A DNA stretch of 64,000 bases. It comes from an uncultured Aquimarina sp. GTDB lineage: Bacteria; Bacteroidota; Bacteroidia; Flavobacteriales; Flavobacteriaceae. The stretch spans positions 62,001-126,000 of the forward strand of contig CANMKK010000004.1 of NCBI GenBank assembly GCA_947498455.1, in the 5' to 3' direction. Below the pieces are notes generated by a model. That model had not been told where the DNA came from. It did not search any database and saw only the letters and a list, made by a program, of their open reading frames with translations. Positions 24,784 through 34,401 of the stretch are shown here, piece after piece. The position numbers and the translations under genes were made by a program. Within the stretch, counting starts at the first letter, position 1, and each line of letters begins with the position of its first letter.

Positions 24784-24916
24784 ACTGCAAAAATAGGTAA
24801 TTAAACCCGCTTTGTGCAATAGAAAATTTACACATCAAGAAAGCTACAATTTGATAGAGGTAATTAAGAGAGTTGTTATTTTCTTGTATTTTTATGATTC
24901 AGGTAAAAAAAGTACC

Positions 24917-25327
24917 ATGGATCACATCAATAAAATAGAACATCTGGGCATTGCAGTAAAAGATCTGGATCAGGCGAATGATTTATATGAAAAGTTACTT
25001 GGTGTAGCTCCTTATAAGCAAGAAACTGTAACGAGTGAAGCAGTGACTACTTCCTTTTTTAAGGTTGGAGAAAACAAAATCGAATTATTGGCCACTACAA
25101 GTGAGGATGGTCCTATTGGAAAGTTTATAGCTAAAAAAGGGGAAGGGATTCATCATATCGCTTTTGATGTGGATGATATAGAATTGGAGTTAGACCGATT
25201 AGAAAAGGAAGGATTTCAACTGATTAATAAAATCCCTAAAAAAGGAGCCGATAATAAGCTTGTAGCTTTTGTACATCCCAAAAGTACGAATGGTGTTTTG
25301 ATAGAATTATGTCAGGATATAAAATGA
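24917..25327 (+). CDS. mce: methylmalonyl-CoA epimerase
   Basis: A 136-residue VOC-fold enzyme that interconverts (R)- and (S)-methylmalonyl-CoA in propionate/succinyl-CoA metabolism. Seen: IEHLGIAVKDLDQANDLYEKLLG (first metal ligand His), GEGIHHIAFDVDDIE (second His) and NGVLIELCQ (Glu ligand). Length is normal. ATG 24917 (MDHINKIEHLG) is preferred over an upstream extension of 35 residues. Its TGA overlaps the ATG of the next gene (ATGA), which suggests translational coupling. Confidence 0.92.
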   Translation: MDHINKIEHLGIAVKDLDQANDLYEKLLGVAPYKQETVTSEAVTTSFFKVGENKIELLATTSEDGPIGKFIAKKGEGIHHIAFDVDDIELELDRLEKEGFQLINKIPKKGADNKLVAFVHPKSTNGVLIELCQDIK

Positions 25328-25803
25328 TAGTACCAAAAATTAAGGTTTTAAAGGATAAAATATTGTTAGGTAGGCGAATGAAAATGAGTTTATCCAATAA
25401 TAGAACAGTAGAATTATGGGCATCTTTTGGGCCTAAAATTAAAGAAGTTAAAAATAGATTAACTTCAGAACTGATTTCTTTGCAAGTGTATGATTCATCC
25501 TATCACTCAAGTTTTGATCCTGATAAAGTATTTGAAAAATGGGCTGCTATTGAGGTGTCGGATTGCAAAACTGTCCCAAAAGATGTAGAAGTTTTCACTC
25601 TAAATGGAGGACTTTATGCAGTTTTCTGTTATAAGGGATTGAGTACGGATACCAGTATTTATCACTATATTTATTCTACATGGCTACCTAATTCTGAATA
25701 TGTGTTAGATGACCGGCCACATTTTGAGGTTTTGGGAGAAAAGTATAAAAATAATGACCCGAATTCTGAAGAAGAAATTTGGATTCCAATACGGGAAAAA
25801 TAG
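25324..25803 (+). CDS. GyrI-like small-molecule-binding domain protein
   Basis: A 159-residue protein resembling the stand-alone GyrI/AraC effector-binding domain (SRPBCC-unrelated SHS2-type fold): an early KILLGRRMKMSLSNNRTVELWASF stretch, central EKWAAIEVSD, then GGLYAVFCYKG, YIYSTWLPNSEYVLDDRPHFEVL and EEEIWIPI, the last two being typical of GyrI-like proteins. The ligand is unknown. ATG 25324 overlaps the epimerase stop codon. Cytosolic. Confidence 0.85.
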   Translation: MIVPKIKVLKDKILLGRRMKMSLSNNRTVELWASFGPKIKEVKNRLTSELISLQVYDSSYHSSFDPDKVFEKWAAIEVSDCKTVPKDVEVFTLNGGLYAVFCYKGLSTDTSIYHYIYSTWLPNSEYVLDDRPHFEVLGEKYKNNDPNSEEEIWIPIREK

Positions 25804-25917
25804 AGACTCCATTTGGATTCTCAGTCATTATATTTGGTGTACTTAACTAGGTTTCCGATTCTTATAAATAAAGTAACACCATTAAAAATTTGGACTAATA
25901 AAATAATCTAAAAAAAG

Positions 25918-25949
25918 TTTGGCGTGTTTGTCTCAATTACTTAAATTTG
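25918..25949 (+). promoter_or_regulatory. promoter of the CAT-anticodon tRNA
   Basis: TTTG at 25918-25921, a 20-base spacer, TAAATTTG at 25942-25949: perfect Bacteroidota consensus elements with ideal spacing, ending 12 bases before the tRNA. Confidence 0.85.
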
Positions 25950-25961
25950 CCGTCCGTTTCG

Positions 25962-26035
25962 GGTCCTATAGCTCAGCTGGTTAGAGCACCTGACTCATAA
26001 TCAGGGGGTCCATGGTTCGAGCCCATGTGGGACCA
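25962..26035 (+). tRNA. tRNA with CAT anticodon (Met or Ile2)
   Basis: A standard cloverleaf. Acceptor GGTCCTA/TGGGACC with a G-T. D arm GCTC/GAGC with GG. Anticodon stem CCTGA/TCAGG around CTCATAA. Variable loop with GGTC. T stem CATGG/CCATG around TTCGAGC. Discriminator A. CCA not encoded. It resembles the flavobacterial CAT tRNA whose C34 may be changed to lysidine (Ile2), but elongator Met cannot be excluded by eye. It is a useful normal control for the odd tRNAs at 5.4-9.6 kb. Confidence 0.92.
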
Positions 26036-26046
26036 CATTGAAAATC

Positions 26047-26085
26047 AAAGAGTTACGAAGATATATTCTCGTAACTCTTTTTGTT
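26047..26085 (+). terminator. intrinsic terminator of the tRNA
   Basis: A 12-bp stem (26047-26058 with 26069-26080, AAAGAGTTACGA and its complement), followed by TTTTTGTTTTT. Confidence 0.88.
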
Positions 26086-26252
26086 TTTAGACATTTCTAC
26101 AAAAATTTGCTCGATATCCGCTTATATACATCTTTGAGATGAAACAAAATTTAAAAACAGATATTAATGGTGTATTAGTCTAAAAAAACCGATCTGCTTC
26201 AAAACCAATTAAGCCATAAAAGATGTAAATAAACACTTTATACAATAAAGTA

Positions 26253-26286
26253 TACCATTCATACAGTCAAAACTACCATTCATACA
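26253..26286. promoter_or_regulatory. direct repeat pair, LytTR-type operator candidate
   Basis: TACCATTCATACA occurs at 26253-26265 and again at 26274-26286, exactly 21 bases apart (two helical turns). LytTR regulators typically bind such same-orientation pairs. It lies about 310 bases upstream of the fibronectin III gene, in a 500-base gene-free region that otherwise shows nothing definite. Confidence 0.5.
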
Positions 26287-26592
26287 TTTGTCTAATAATT
26301 TACAGTTTTAATAAATATATTTATTGAGAATTCATTACTATTAATTGGGTTATAAAATAACTAAATGTAGTAAGAGACTGTTAAGGTACCTATAAAAAAC
26401 AGTTTTTCAGATTTCTAAACGAATCCAGTAGAAATGAATTCTAAAGTGGCCATTAAATAAGTTCATTAAAATTACTTTCCTATTAAATGATAACCTAATA
26501 TATAAAAGGTGTAACCAATTATAAAACCACTAATTATATATAAAAAGTGCTTATAGCACAAATACCTAAAAACTCTTTTAATCTATAAAATC

Positions 26593-29500
26593 ATGCACTC
26601 AAAATATGCTAACTATCAACTCTCATTAATGTTCCTTTTACTAATTTCTTTCTTTTTTGGTGTAGAAATTAAAGGTCATGCAATGAATAAAAAAATCAGT
26701 TTTAATAAAGAGACTGATTCTAATTTTTCTAGACAAAAGCCTCCTCATTCTCCTTGGGGATTAAAAGCTTCTAATATTGGAGCGACCTCTTTAAAATTAA
26801 TATGGCAAATACCGGATAATGATATAAATATAAAAGAATATGTAATTTATAATAATAACACTCTAATTACCTCTACGGGAAATGTCTCCTTGTTTTATCT
26901 AACAGGTTTAGTCCCAAATACGTCCTATAAATTTAAGATATATGCCAGAGATAATTATGGCAAATGGTCAGACAGTAGCAATGAGGTTAGTGTTACTACC
27001 TTAGCTAGTAATGATGTAACACCTCCTTCAATACCTAGTGATGTTAAAGCGAGTAACATTAGTGATACTTCTGTACAGTTATCTTGGAAAAATTCAACCG
27101 ATAATACAGATATACAAGAATATGTAATTCTTAACGAAACCAACCCTATAACAGAGTATACAACTACTAACTCTTCTATAACTATTAATGAATTAAGAGG
27201 TCTTACTCAATATAAATTTAGGGTCTATGCAAGAGACATAGCCGGTAACTATTCTGAATCCAGTATCCCTATAAAAGTAAAAACAACAGAAAGAACTGAT
27301 AGTTATGCTCCCTCTGCTCCTTTTAATTTAAGGTTACATTACCTTTCTGAAACTTCTATATCACTTCGGTGGGGAGATGCCCAGGATAATGTAAGTATAG
27401 CCTTTTATCAAATATTTTCTGATGATAAACTTATTCATACTACTGCAGATACTGCTTATACAATAACGACAGTACCTGGTAGCTCCCATAATTTTACCGT
27501 GGTTGCTATAGATAGTTCAGGAAATTCCTCAATTCCTAGTAATATAGTTAACATTACAACCTGTGGTAAAAAAGATATAGAAAAACCATCTACTCCTGTA
27601 GAAATTAAAGCATCAGAAATTACTGAAATTTCTTTACTACTCAATTGGGAAAAAGCTAGTGATAATATCGCAATAAGGCACTATGAAATACTCGAAAATA
27701 ATAAAGTAATAGACCAAACAGTAGAAAACTCTATTAATATCCAAAACTTGGTAGCTGGTAAAACGTATCATTTTGCCATTAGGGCTATCGACAATAGTGG
27801 AAATAACTCAGACACTAGTAAAGTGCTATCTGTCAAGACAAAAGGGCAGTCTGATATAGAGCCTCCTTCAACACCTAAACAATTAAAAGCTATTAATATT
27901 ACAGCCAATAGTTTGGTGCTATCCTGGAGCGCATCCCAAGATAATAGAGGAACTGTATCATACGAAGTGTATAATAACGGAAAGTTGGTAGAAAAGACTA
28001 AAGACACCTTTATAAAGATATCAAAAAACATACAGCCAAACAGGTTTTACACCTTTACTGTCTATGCAATTGATGCATCGGGAAACAGATCTTCGAAACC
28101 AGCTTTAGTTAGAGTACAGACTTATGAAATGTATGATCGTACCCCTCCATCAAAACCAGAGGGAATAAAGGTTTCTAATGTTACAACAAACTCCTTAAGA
28201 TTATCATGGATTAATTCTAAAGATGATGTAGGAATAGCAGCATATGCAGTTTATGACCAAGATGGAAATTTTGTAATTTCTACCGAGAATAATTTTGTAG
28301 ATATTAACAACTTATCACCTGGTAAAACATATAGTTTTGAGGTGTTTGCCCGTGATAAAGTAGATAACTGGTCGGATGCTAGTAATTTGATAATCATTTC
28401 TACATTAAAAGAAGAAAAGAATGATATAGATACAGAAAGACCATCTGCGCCAACCGAGTTAAAAGTTATAGCTATCGATGAAAATAATTTTAAGGTATCC
28501 TGGGAACCTGCCGAAGATAATATCGGAGTTACTGAATACAGGATTTATAATGCTACTAATTCTATATATGATAATGGTCTTCTTAAAGTAGTAAAAGGCG
28601 ATCAGTTAACAACTACTGATATCAATTATAAAAGTAATGGAGAATCTTTTACTATAAAAGTATATGCGATTGATGCGGTGGGTAATTTATCCGCACCTAG
28701 TAATGCTTTTGATGTGAAATTAGATACAGAACCTTATGATTATGAGAGGCCGTCTGCACCGACTGGACTAAAAATAACAGATAGAACCGATACCACATTA
28801 AAACTATCGTGGAATCCATCTACAGATAATGTAGGAATATCAAAATATAAAGTATCTATAAGCCCAGTATGGTCAACTATTGAAACAATATCTAACGAAA
28901 CAGAAATAGAAGTTAATATTGAAAAATTTGCTCCAGCGACAGAATATAAATTTAGAGTATATTCCGTTGATGAAAATGATAATACATCTGTCAACTCTGA
29001 TGTAGTAAAATTCATAACTAGTGGTGATAAAGAAACAGAAGCTCCCTCTACTCCACAAAACCTAAAACTAGAATTTATTAAGGATGGTAACAATGTTTTT
29101 ATCAATTGGGATAGTTCTACAGATAATTATTTATTAAGAGGATATGAAATTTATGTTAATGAAGAATTATATAAACCTTATGTAGATCATGGTATTAGTT
29201 CTAGTTCATACGCTGAATTAAAGTTAAAAAGTAATACACAATATGAAGTATATGTAATAGCTGTAGACTATGCTGATAATAGATCAGAAAGAAGTAATGT
29301 AATATCTTTTGCAACTTTAGAAGGAGATGATGAGGAACCTACAAAACCAACTGGTTTAAAAGTAATTGGGTCTTCCAGTAATTCAGTAACTCTAACTTGG
29401 GATTATCCAGCAGTAGACGAAGGAGTATATACACACTATATTTTTGACGAAAATGATCAACTAGTTGTAGTAGCAGATAATTGGTTTTATGGTAACGAAA

Positions 29501-30243
29501 GAACGGTTGAACTTCCAAAAGGGTCATCTTATAACCTACGACTTATTGCTGTAGATGGCAGTGGTAATTTATCAGAACCGACAGCTCCAGTTATAGGGAC
29601 ATTAACTTGTTATGAGGACACAGAACGGCCTTCAATGCCTAGAGAGTTAAAAGGTTCAAAAGTAGTGATAGCCACTGATACCATTCCTGGGACTACATTA
29701 GTAAATAAAACGTTTATTGTAAATTTAGAATGGAAAGCATCCACAGATAATGTAGGAGTCGTAGGATACCAAATAAAAGTTGGTCCCGATGGAGGAAGTT
29801 ATCTATTCGGAGATACTAAAATTTCAAAAACACAAGCCGAATTTGAATTGAACTCAGGGAGTTTTAAAATAAACACATTTGCCGTTACTGCAATAGATGC
29901 AGCAGGTAATACCTCATTACCAGCAATAGTGTCTCCTTATGAGCAAGAAAAAGAAGATACTCCTACCAATAACTTAAAAGAGAAGCTGGTTTCTGTACCA
30001 TCAAACAAGTTGACTATATATCCTGTTCCTGCAACAACAAAGTTAAATATTGATATAAAAAACTCTAAAGCCAGTAGTAATCCTTACGAGATTATTAACA
30101 TTAGTGGACAAAAGCTCCTTTTTGGAAAACTTCAGAAAAATAAAACATCTATAGATATCGATGAATTGGCTAACGGGATATATATATTAAAATTACAAAC
30201 GAATAATGGTATCGTTACACGCTCTTTTATAAAAAGTAATTAG
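26593..30243 (+). CDS. secreted protein of eleven fibronectin III domains with T9SS sorting domain
   Basis: A 1216-residue protein. N-terminal signal segment (hydrophobic residues about 10-30, ending near GHAMNKK). Eleven tandem fibronectin type III domains follow, each starting with a P-S-x-P-x-x-L/I-K-like phrase (PPSIPSDVKAS, APSAPFNLRL, KPSTPVEIKAS, PPSTPKQLKA, PPSKPEGIKVS, RPSAPTELKV, RPSAPTGLKI, APSTPQNLKL and others) and containing the DNVGI/DNAGN-type turns. The last about 80 residues are a T9SS type A sorting domain (LTIYPVPATTKLNIDIK, ISGQKLLFGK, LANGIYILKLQT). No catalytic domain is seen, so an adhesin or surface spacer role is inferred. Confidence 0.88.
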   Translation: MHSKYANYQLSLMFLLLISFFFGVEIKGHAMNKKISFNKETDSNFSRQKPPHSPWGLKASNIGATSLKLIWQIPDNDINIKEYVIYNNNTLITSTGNVSLFYLTGLVPNTSYKFKIYARDNYGKWSDSSNEVSVTTLASNDVTPPSIPSDVKASNISDTSVQLSWKNSTDNTDIQEYVILNETNPITEYTTTNSSITINELRGLTQYKFRVYARDIAGNYSESSIPIKVKTTERTDSYAPSAPFNLRLHYLSETSISLRWGDAQDNVSIAFYQIFSDDKLIHTTADTAYTITTVPGSSHNFTVVAIDSSGNSSIPSNIVNITTCGKKDIEKPSTPVEIKASEITEISLLLNWEKASDNIAIRHYEILENNKVIDQTVENSINIQNLVAGKTYHFAIRAIDNSGNNSDTSKVLSVKTKGQSDIEPPSTPKQLKAINITANSLVLSWSASQDNRGTVSYEVYNNGKLVEKTKDTFIKISKNIQPNRFYTFTVYAIDASGNRSSKPALVRVQTYEMYDRTPPSKPEGIKVSNVTTNSLRLSWINSKDDVGIAAYAVYDQDGNFVISTENNFVDINNLSPGKTYSFEVFARDKVDNWSDASNLIIISTLKEEKNDIDTERPSAPTELKVIAIDENNFKVSWEPAEDNIGVTEYRIYNATNSIYDNGLLKVVKGDQLTTTDINYKSNGESFTIKVYAIDAVGNLSAPSNAFDVKLDTEPYDYERPSAPTGLKITDRTDTTLKLSWNPSTDNVGISKYKVSISPVWSTIETISNETEIEVNIEKFAPATEYKFRVYSVDENDNTSVNSDVVKFITSGDKETEAPSTPQNLKLEFIKDGNNVFINWDSSTDNYLLRGYEIYVNEELYKPYVDHGISSSSYAELKLKSNTQYEVYVIAVDYADNRSERSNVISFATLEGDDEEPTKPTGLKVIGSSSNSVTLTWDYPAVDEGVYTHYIFDENDQLVVVADNWFYGNERTVELPKGSSYNLRLIAVDGSGNLSEPTAPVIGTLTCYEDTERPSMPRELKGSKVVIATDTIPGTTLVNKTFIVNLEWKASTDNVGVVGYQIKVGPDGGSYLFGDTKISKTQAEFELNSGSFKINTFAVTAIDAAGNTSLPAIVSPYEQEKEDTPTNNLKEKLVSVPSNKLTIYPVPATTKLNIDIKNSKASSNPYEIINISGQKLLFGKLQKNKTSIDIDELANGIYILKLQTNNGIVTRSFIKSN

Positions 30244-30281
30244 TATTAAAAAAAGAAGTGTAGTTGGTCGTCAAATTAAGT

Positions 30282-30353
30282 GCCTGAAGAGTCCCATAAA
30301 ATGTATTTTTTTATTGCAACTCTAAAATAAGGGATTCTCAGGCTACTTTTTTA
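30282..30353 (+). terminator. terminator after the fibronectin III gene
   Basis: Stem 30282-30295 with 30331-30343 (GCCTGA/TCAGGC plus GAGTCCC/GGGATTC with one wobble), a long loop, then TTTTTT at 30347-30352. Confidence 0.65.
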
Positions 30354-30437
30354 ATTAAACTTTCGGATAGTTTTTATATATATGATGGTTAAAAGATTAC
30401 CCAAGTACGCATGGATTATTGAGGTACAATTTGGAAG

Positions 30438-30508
30438 TTATACGATTTACGCATAAAACTTTCGCATATAGTGCAAAATAATTCAAACTTTTTATACGAA
30501 CTTGATTA
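30438..30508. repeat. MITE-like repeat, copy 1 (3' end degraded)
   Basis: Begins with TTATACGATTTACG, then carries the CGCATATAGTGCAAAATAA core shared with the copies at 38451 and 46199. The right terminal inverted repeat (AAATCGTATAA) present in the other copies is missing here. Confidence 0.65.
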
Positions 30509-30602
30509 TAAAACATCTCAGGTAAAACGAAGTTGTTTTTTTGATTTATGCTGCTATGATTATTTTTCATAGCCTTAGTTATGGGAAATATGATTAAGAA
30601 AA

Positions 30603-30660
30603 TAAAACGAAAAATGAACAAGTTTTAAAGAGAAGTATTATGGTTAAATTGGTATTATAT
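30603..30660. repeat. copy 2 of the repeat found after EEP genes
   Basis: Matches 19331-19390 over GAAAAATG, CAAGTTTTAA and the AAGTATTATGGTTAAATTGG block. It lies 12 bases downstream of the EEP gene at 30673. Confidence 0.6.
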
Positions 30661-30672
30661 CATAAAGTCAAG

Positions 30673-31467
30673 TCAATCAATTCTAAAAGAAGCTACAAAT
30701 GGCAGATGATCAGAAACTTTTGTCCTAAACTGCTCTCTTCCCATATCCATGGTCCAATGCATTGGAAATAATCGTAGACTACCTCTGATATACTCATTAG
30801 TATAGGTTCTGGTTATTGCAAAACCGTCTAATAGATTAGCGCGGCCTTTTGGCAGAATATGGGAATATCGATCCTGTAAATCCCAAGAAGAAAGAAAGTC
30901 AATAATATCATCACCTCCCAAATGATGAAAATTACTTACATCCTGACCAGGAATCATATTAAAATCTCCCATTAGTAAAATAGATTTTTGTTTATGATCT
31001 TCCCGGTATTTTGTTATAAAACTTCCGATTGCTTTACACTGTAGATCTCTCTTCTCCTGATTCTTCTTATTCCTACTAGATTTTAGATGTACAGCTACTA
31101 ATAAAAAATCAAATTTACCCACTTTCATTTCCACGCTAAAGGCTTTTCTATGGCTATCACTATTGCCTTCAGAACCATCAATAAACTTGGGTTCTCCCGC
31201 TGCAATCCCCTTCTTAAAAATAACTCCTATGTTCAGGTCTTTATTTTGTTGTAAAATTCTTTTTTCATAGGCACATCCTTTAGCATTCAATCCATCAATA
31301 AGACGGTCGATATAGTTCAAAGGTTTTACCTCCACGAGTGTAACAATTTCAGCATCCAATATGGACAGTCCCTTCACTTGATTTTCATATTTTTCATCCG
31401 AAATTCTATGGAATCCCGCTAGATTCCATACGGCGACTTTTGCTGTTGTTTGACTGAATTGAACCAT
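30673..31467 (-). CDS. endonuclease/exonuclease/phosphatase family protein, second copy
   Basis: A 264-residue EEP-fold protein, shorter than the 324-residue relative at 19573. Motifs seen: VAVWNLAGFH, VTLVEVKPLNYIDRL (metal-binding Glu), LVAVHLKSSRNKKNQE, ILLMGDFNMIPGQD (Asp-x-Asn) and KVSDHLPFVASFRI (catalytic His). All catalytic positions are present. There is no signal peptide, so it is cytosolic by prediction. Substrate unknown. Related fragments near 34.75-34.94 kb and a shared downstream repeat suggest local duplication of this gene family. Confidence 0.85.
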   Translation of the reverse strand: MVQFSQTTAKVAVWNLAGFHRISDEKYENQVKGLSILDAEIVTLVEVKPLNYIDRLIDGLNAKGCAYEKRILQQNKDLNIGVIFKKGIAAGEPKFIDGSEGNSDSHRKAFSVEMKVGKFDFLLVAVHLKSSRNKKNQEKRDLQCKAIGSFITKYREDHKQKSILLMGDFNMIPGQDVSNFHHLGGDDIIDFLSSWDLQDRYSHILPKGRANLLDGFAITRTYTNEYIRGSLRLFPMHWTMDMGREQFRTKVSDHLPFVASFRID

Positions 31468-31694
31468 TTTTTTGACGTATTAAAAATAATATCTAAAATA
31501 TATATAATTAATACTATTTAATAGAGGTAAATCCCCTTAATTTAAAGTAAGGAACAAAAGGAAATGAGATTAGATCGTTTATTTCAATGTTTCACGAATT
31601 CTCACCAAAGTAGTACGAATACTAAAAATGCGATACTTCAATCGTTTCTTGTACTTACATTTCGCCTTGGTAAGTCATCTAAAAAAATACCGTT
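31468..31694. other. intergenic stretch between the EEP gene and a small frame
   Basis: No gene or clear structure. It must hold the promoter of the minus-strand EEP gene. Confidence 0.35.
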
Positions 31695-31862
31695 ATGAAA
31701 AATGTGATTGTTTTTTTTATCATACTAATAGGGTTTCAGTTTATAAAAACTCATAATTTTTTGCAAGCGGAAGAATACTTTGCCGTCACCGAAATAAAAG
31801 ATAACAGTACAGAAAACCCTAAGAATACTCTAAACCTGACTTATAAAATCAGGGTGTCTTAG
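31695..31862 (+). CDS. possible 55-residue exported peptide
   Basis: The ATG frame starts MKNVIVFFIILIGFQFIK, a credible signal or membrane segment, then NFLQAEEYFAVTEIKDN, and ends YKIRVS. It lies 72 bases upstream of the metalloprotease gene in the same direction. No family is recognised. Support is only the signal-like start, so this could be a chance frame or a remnant. Confidence 0.4.
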   Translation: MKNVIVFFIILIGFQFIKTHNFLQAEEYFAVTEIKDNSTENPKNTLNLTYKIRVS

Positions 31863-31934
31863 AGATTAATAACCACATAGCCCCATTTTAACTATATAAG
31901 CCTCTATTTTACTTACTCTATAAAACTTTTTATT

Positions 31935-34214
31935 ATGCTAAGAAAGATGTGTTTACTTTCTGTTTTGCTATTAGCATTAAATGTAACAGGTCAAAATTTT
32001 TTTTCTGCAACTCGTATTGATACAAAAACTCAAACCGATCAGGAATTCGAAAAAGAATTATACGATTATCAACTATATTCTATAGACGTAGCCCCACTCG
32101 TATTGCATGCAAGGCATGCTAAAAATCAATTTTTCTCCTTTACCCTGGATTTTGATTCAGATGAGACCTATACAATTGATCTGGCAGCAAACGACTTAAG
32201 AGCTTCTGGCTATACCTCTCACATGTATAAAGATGGTGTTTATACTAAACTGGATAAATCACCTACCATTACATTCAAAGGAGATTTAAAAGGAAAAGGT
32301 GATTCTTGGGTACGTATGACGATGTATGAAGATTATATCTCTGGAGCCATCTACGATTCGAAAGAAACAGTTTACTTTAATTCTGTAGATCGTACCAATA
32401 AAAAAGGAAACAATACATTAATTTTTTACAAAGAAAAAGATATCAAAAATATACATTCTTTGCATTGTGGATATGAAGAAGTTTCTAGTCAGGTAGAAGC
32501 ACAAAAAAATAGAAATCTATCCAAAAAGCAAATAGAATGTGTAAGAGCCGAGGTCTATTTGGTAGCTGATGGCCCGGCGACTAATGTATTTGGAGGAACA
32601 GAAATTTCATGCCGCAATAAGATGCAGGAAATCCTTAATCTGGTCAATCAGCATTATGATCCTATTGAGGCAGAACATACTATCATTGGTGATTTTATAG
32701 TGATCGGTACTGCTCCCTGGAATGTAGATGTAGATCCGGGAGATCATCTGGAAGAGGTGCTTTTCTGGGCGGATGATGGTGGCCCTAATCAAGGAGGAAC
32801 TCCTATACAAAGAGATATTTTATCATTTTGGTCTAATGAAAGAGTAGATTGGTCATATGCGCCAGGTGCTATATGTGACCCTCCTTTTTCTACAAATCCT
32901 ATAGATGGAAAAAGAATGTCTGGTAATATTAACGGTGTATGGGGTGGAGCGACTGGAAATGTGTATAACTCCAATATTCAAGGACATGAGTTAGGGCATA
33001 ATTGGGGGTCAGGTCATTTTAATGGCACTTTAATGGATCCTACAGTTCCTAGTGGAGCTTCTGGTTTTGGAAGTGGTTCCATAGCAGCTATTCAAGATGC
33101 TATCCCTTCATTTACCTGTCTTAGTGCGTGCGTGGATATTACTACGCCTCCTGTGGCGGCATTTAGTTGGAATCCCGCTAAAGTTTATGAAGGAACAACA
33201 GTTACCATTTTTGATGAATCAACACTTTCACCAAATGCATGGAGTTGGACATTTCAAGGAGCAAATATTAATAGTTCTACTGATAAAAACCCTGCTATAT
33301 CATTTGCAACAGAAGGTACTTATGATGTTACCTTAATTGCTACCAATTCTATAGGAGCATCACAGCCACTAACACAAACGATCACGGTACTAAAACGTCT
33401 TCCTTGTGTCTTCTCAGAAGATTTTGAGAATATCAGTAACGGCTCTCTAGGAAATTGGACACAAGAAGTAAATGCTGGGATTAATTTTTCGGTACAGGGA
33501 GATATAACCCATAACTTCTCTGGTATTGGGGTTAATTTCGTATCCAATGGACATGAAAGCAATAAAAGTATTTCTAGTGGCTCTAATTGGGATGATACTA
33601 CAGGTGGACCTGTAGATCTACGTTTGATATCTCCATCGATAGATTTAACTAATGTTACGGATGCAACTTTGTTTTTTCATGATATAAGAGGTTGGGATAA
33701 TTCGTGGCCAACTACAAAACCAAACCATAGTATACAGATTCAGGCAGCGACTTCTGCATCAGGACCTTGGACAGATATTGGATCTGTGATTACTAGTCAA
33801 TCCGATTTCGAGAGTTGGGTGGCGCATGGTGGTTTTGATCTTTCGGCATTTGATGGACAAACAGTATATCTTTCATTTCTTACAACCACACATCATTACT
33901 ACTGGCGTATCGATACAATATGTATTGCAGGTGATAATCCTTTATCTGTTGAAGATAATGAAACAGAAGATTTAGTAACTGTATATCCCAATCCATCGAC
34001 CGGAAGATATACGGTACGTATTAATACACTAAATCCAAATGATTTTTCAATGGAAATTTTTGATGTATTAGGACAGCGTATTGAAGCTAAAAAACATACA
34101 GAAGGAGAGCCACGAGAATTCATAATTGACCTTTCTAAAAAGGCAACGGGAATTTACTATCTGCGTTTAAGCAATAGTAAATCTAAACAAATAATCAAAT
34201 TGGTAAAACTTTAG
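31935..34214 (+). CDS. secreted reprolysin-like zinc metalloprotease with PKD and T9SS domains
   Basis: A 759-residue protein. Signal peptide residues 1-19 (to VTGQ). A propeptide-like region is followed by an M12B-like catalytic domain with the extended zinc motif HELGHNWGSGH and a following MDP Met-turn candidate (GTLMDPTVPSG). A PKD domain spans residues about 402-487 (AAFSWNPAKVYEG ... GTYDVTLIATN). A MAM/CUB-like region with EDFENISNGSLGNW and WRIDTICIAG follows (about 490-665). The T9SS type A sorting domain is at the end (VYPNPSTGRYTVRI, FDVLGQRIE, KATGIYYLRLS). It is predicted to be exported through T9SS and to degrade extracellular protein. It is followed by three successive hairpins. 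Confidence 0.92.
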   Translation: MLRKMCLLSVLLLALNVTGQNFFSATRIDTKTQTDQEFEKELYDYQLYSIDVAPLVLHARHAKNQFFSFTLDFDSDETYTIDLAANDLRASGYTSHMYKDGVYTKLDKSPTITFKGDLKGKGDSWVRMTMYEDYISGAIYDSKETVYFNSVDRTNKKGNNTLIFYKEKDIKNIHSLHCGYEEVSSQVEAQKNRNLSKKQIECVRAEVYLVADGPATNVFGGTEISCRNKMQEILNLVNQHYDPIEAEHTIIGDFIVIGTAPWNVDVDPGDHLEEVLFWADDGGPNQGGTPIQRDILSFWSNERVDWSYAPGAICDPPFSTNPIDGKRMSGNINGVWGGATGNVYNSNIQGHELGHNWGSGHFNGTLMDPTVPSGASGFGSGSIAAIQDAIPSFTCLSACVDITTPPVAAFSWNPAKVYEGTTVTIFDESTLSPNAWSWTFQGANINSSTDKNPAISFATEGTYDVTLIATNSIGASQPLTQTITVLKRLPCVFSEDFENISNGSLGNWTQEVNAGINFSVQGDITHNFSGIGVNFVSNGHESNKSISSGSNWDDTTGGPVDLRLISPSIDLTNVTDATLFFHDIRGWDNSWPTTKPNHSIQIQAATSASGPWTDIGSVITSQSDFESWVAHGGFDLSAFDGQTVYLSFLTTTHHYYWRIDTICIAGDNPLSVEDNETEDLVTVYPNPSTGRYTVRINTLNPNDFSMEIFDVLGQRIEAKKHTEGEPREFIIDLSKKATGIYYLRLSNSKSKQIIKLVKL

Positions 34215-34231
34215 TAGAAGGTTGCCTAAAT

Positions 34232-34278
34232 AAAAAATGCGTTACCTATTATATTCTATAATAGGTAACGCATTTTTT
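34232..34278. terminator. long bidirectional terminator
   Basis: A near-perfect 22-bp stem with a 3-nt loop: the arm at 34232-34253 pairs with 34257-34278, with A and T runs at the ends. It follows the metalloprotease stop codon by 17 bases. Confidence 0.88.
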
Positions 34279-34300
34279 ATTGATTTTATCTAGTATAGGG

Positions 34301-34347
34301 TTATACGATTTACGAAAAAGAATTTAGTGTCTAACCAAATTCTTTTT
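34301..34347. repeat. fragment of the MITE-like repeat plus a hairpin
   Basis: 34301-34314 is TTATACGATTTACG, the left end of the repeat family, with the rest lost. It runs into an 11-bp perfect hairpin (AAAAAGAATTT 34315-34325 with its complement 34337-34347). Confidence 0.5.
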
Positions 34348-34401
34348 CTACTATAATTTTCTTCATCAATCTAGGAAATCGATTATAAAAAAAAGTAGCC
34401 T

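Noticed and set aside
28740..29105. Antisense frames of 60-121 codons inside the fibronectin III gene
   Set aside because: Codon shadows of a well-supported gene with a full domain series and T9SS tail.
26593..30243. CRISPR or DNA-level tandem repeat array
   Set aside because: The periodicity is in protein domains (fibronectin III); DNA repeats are diverged and there are no spacers.
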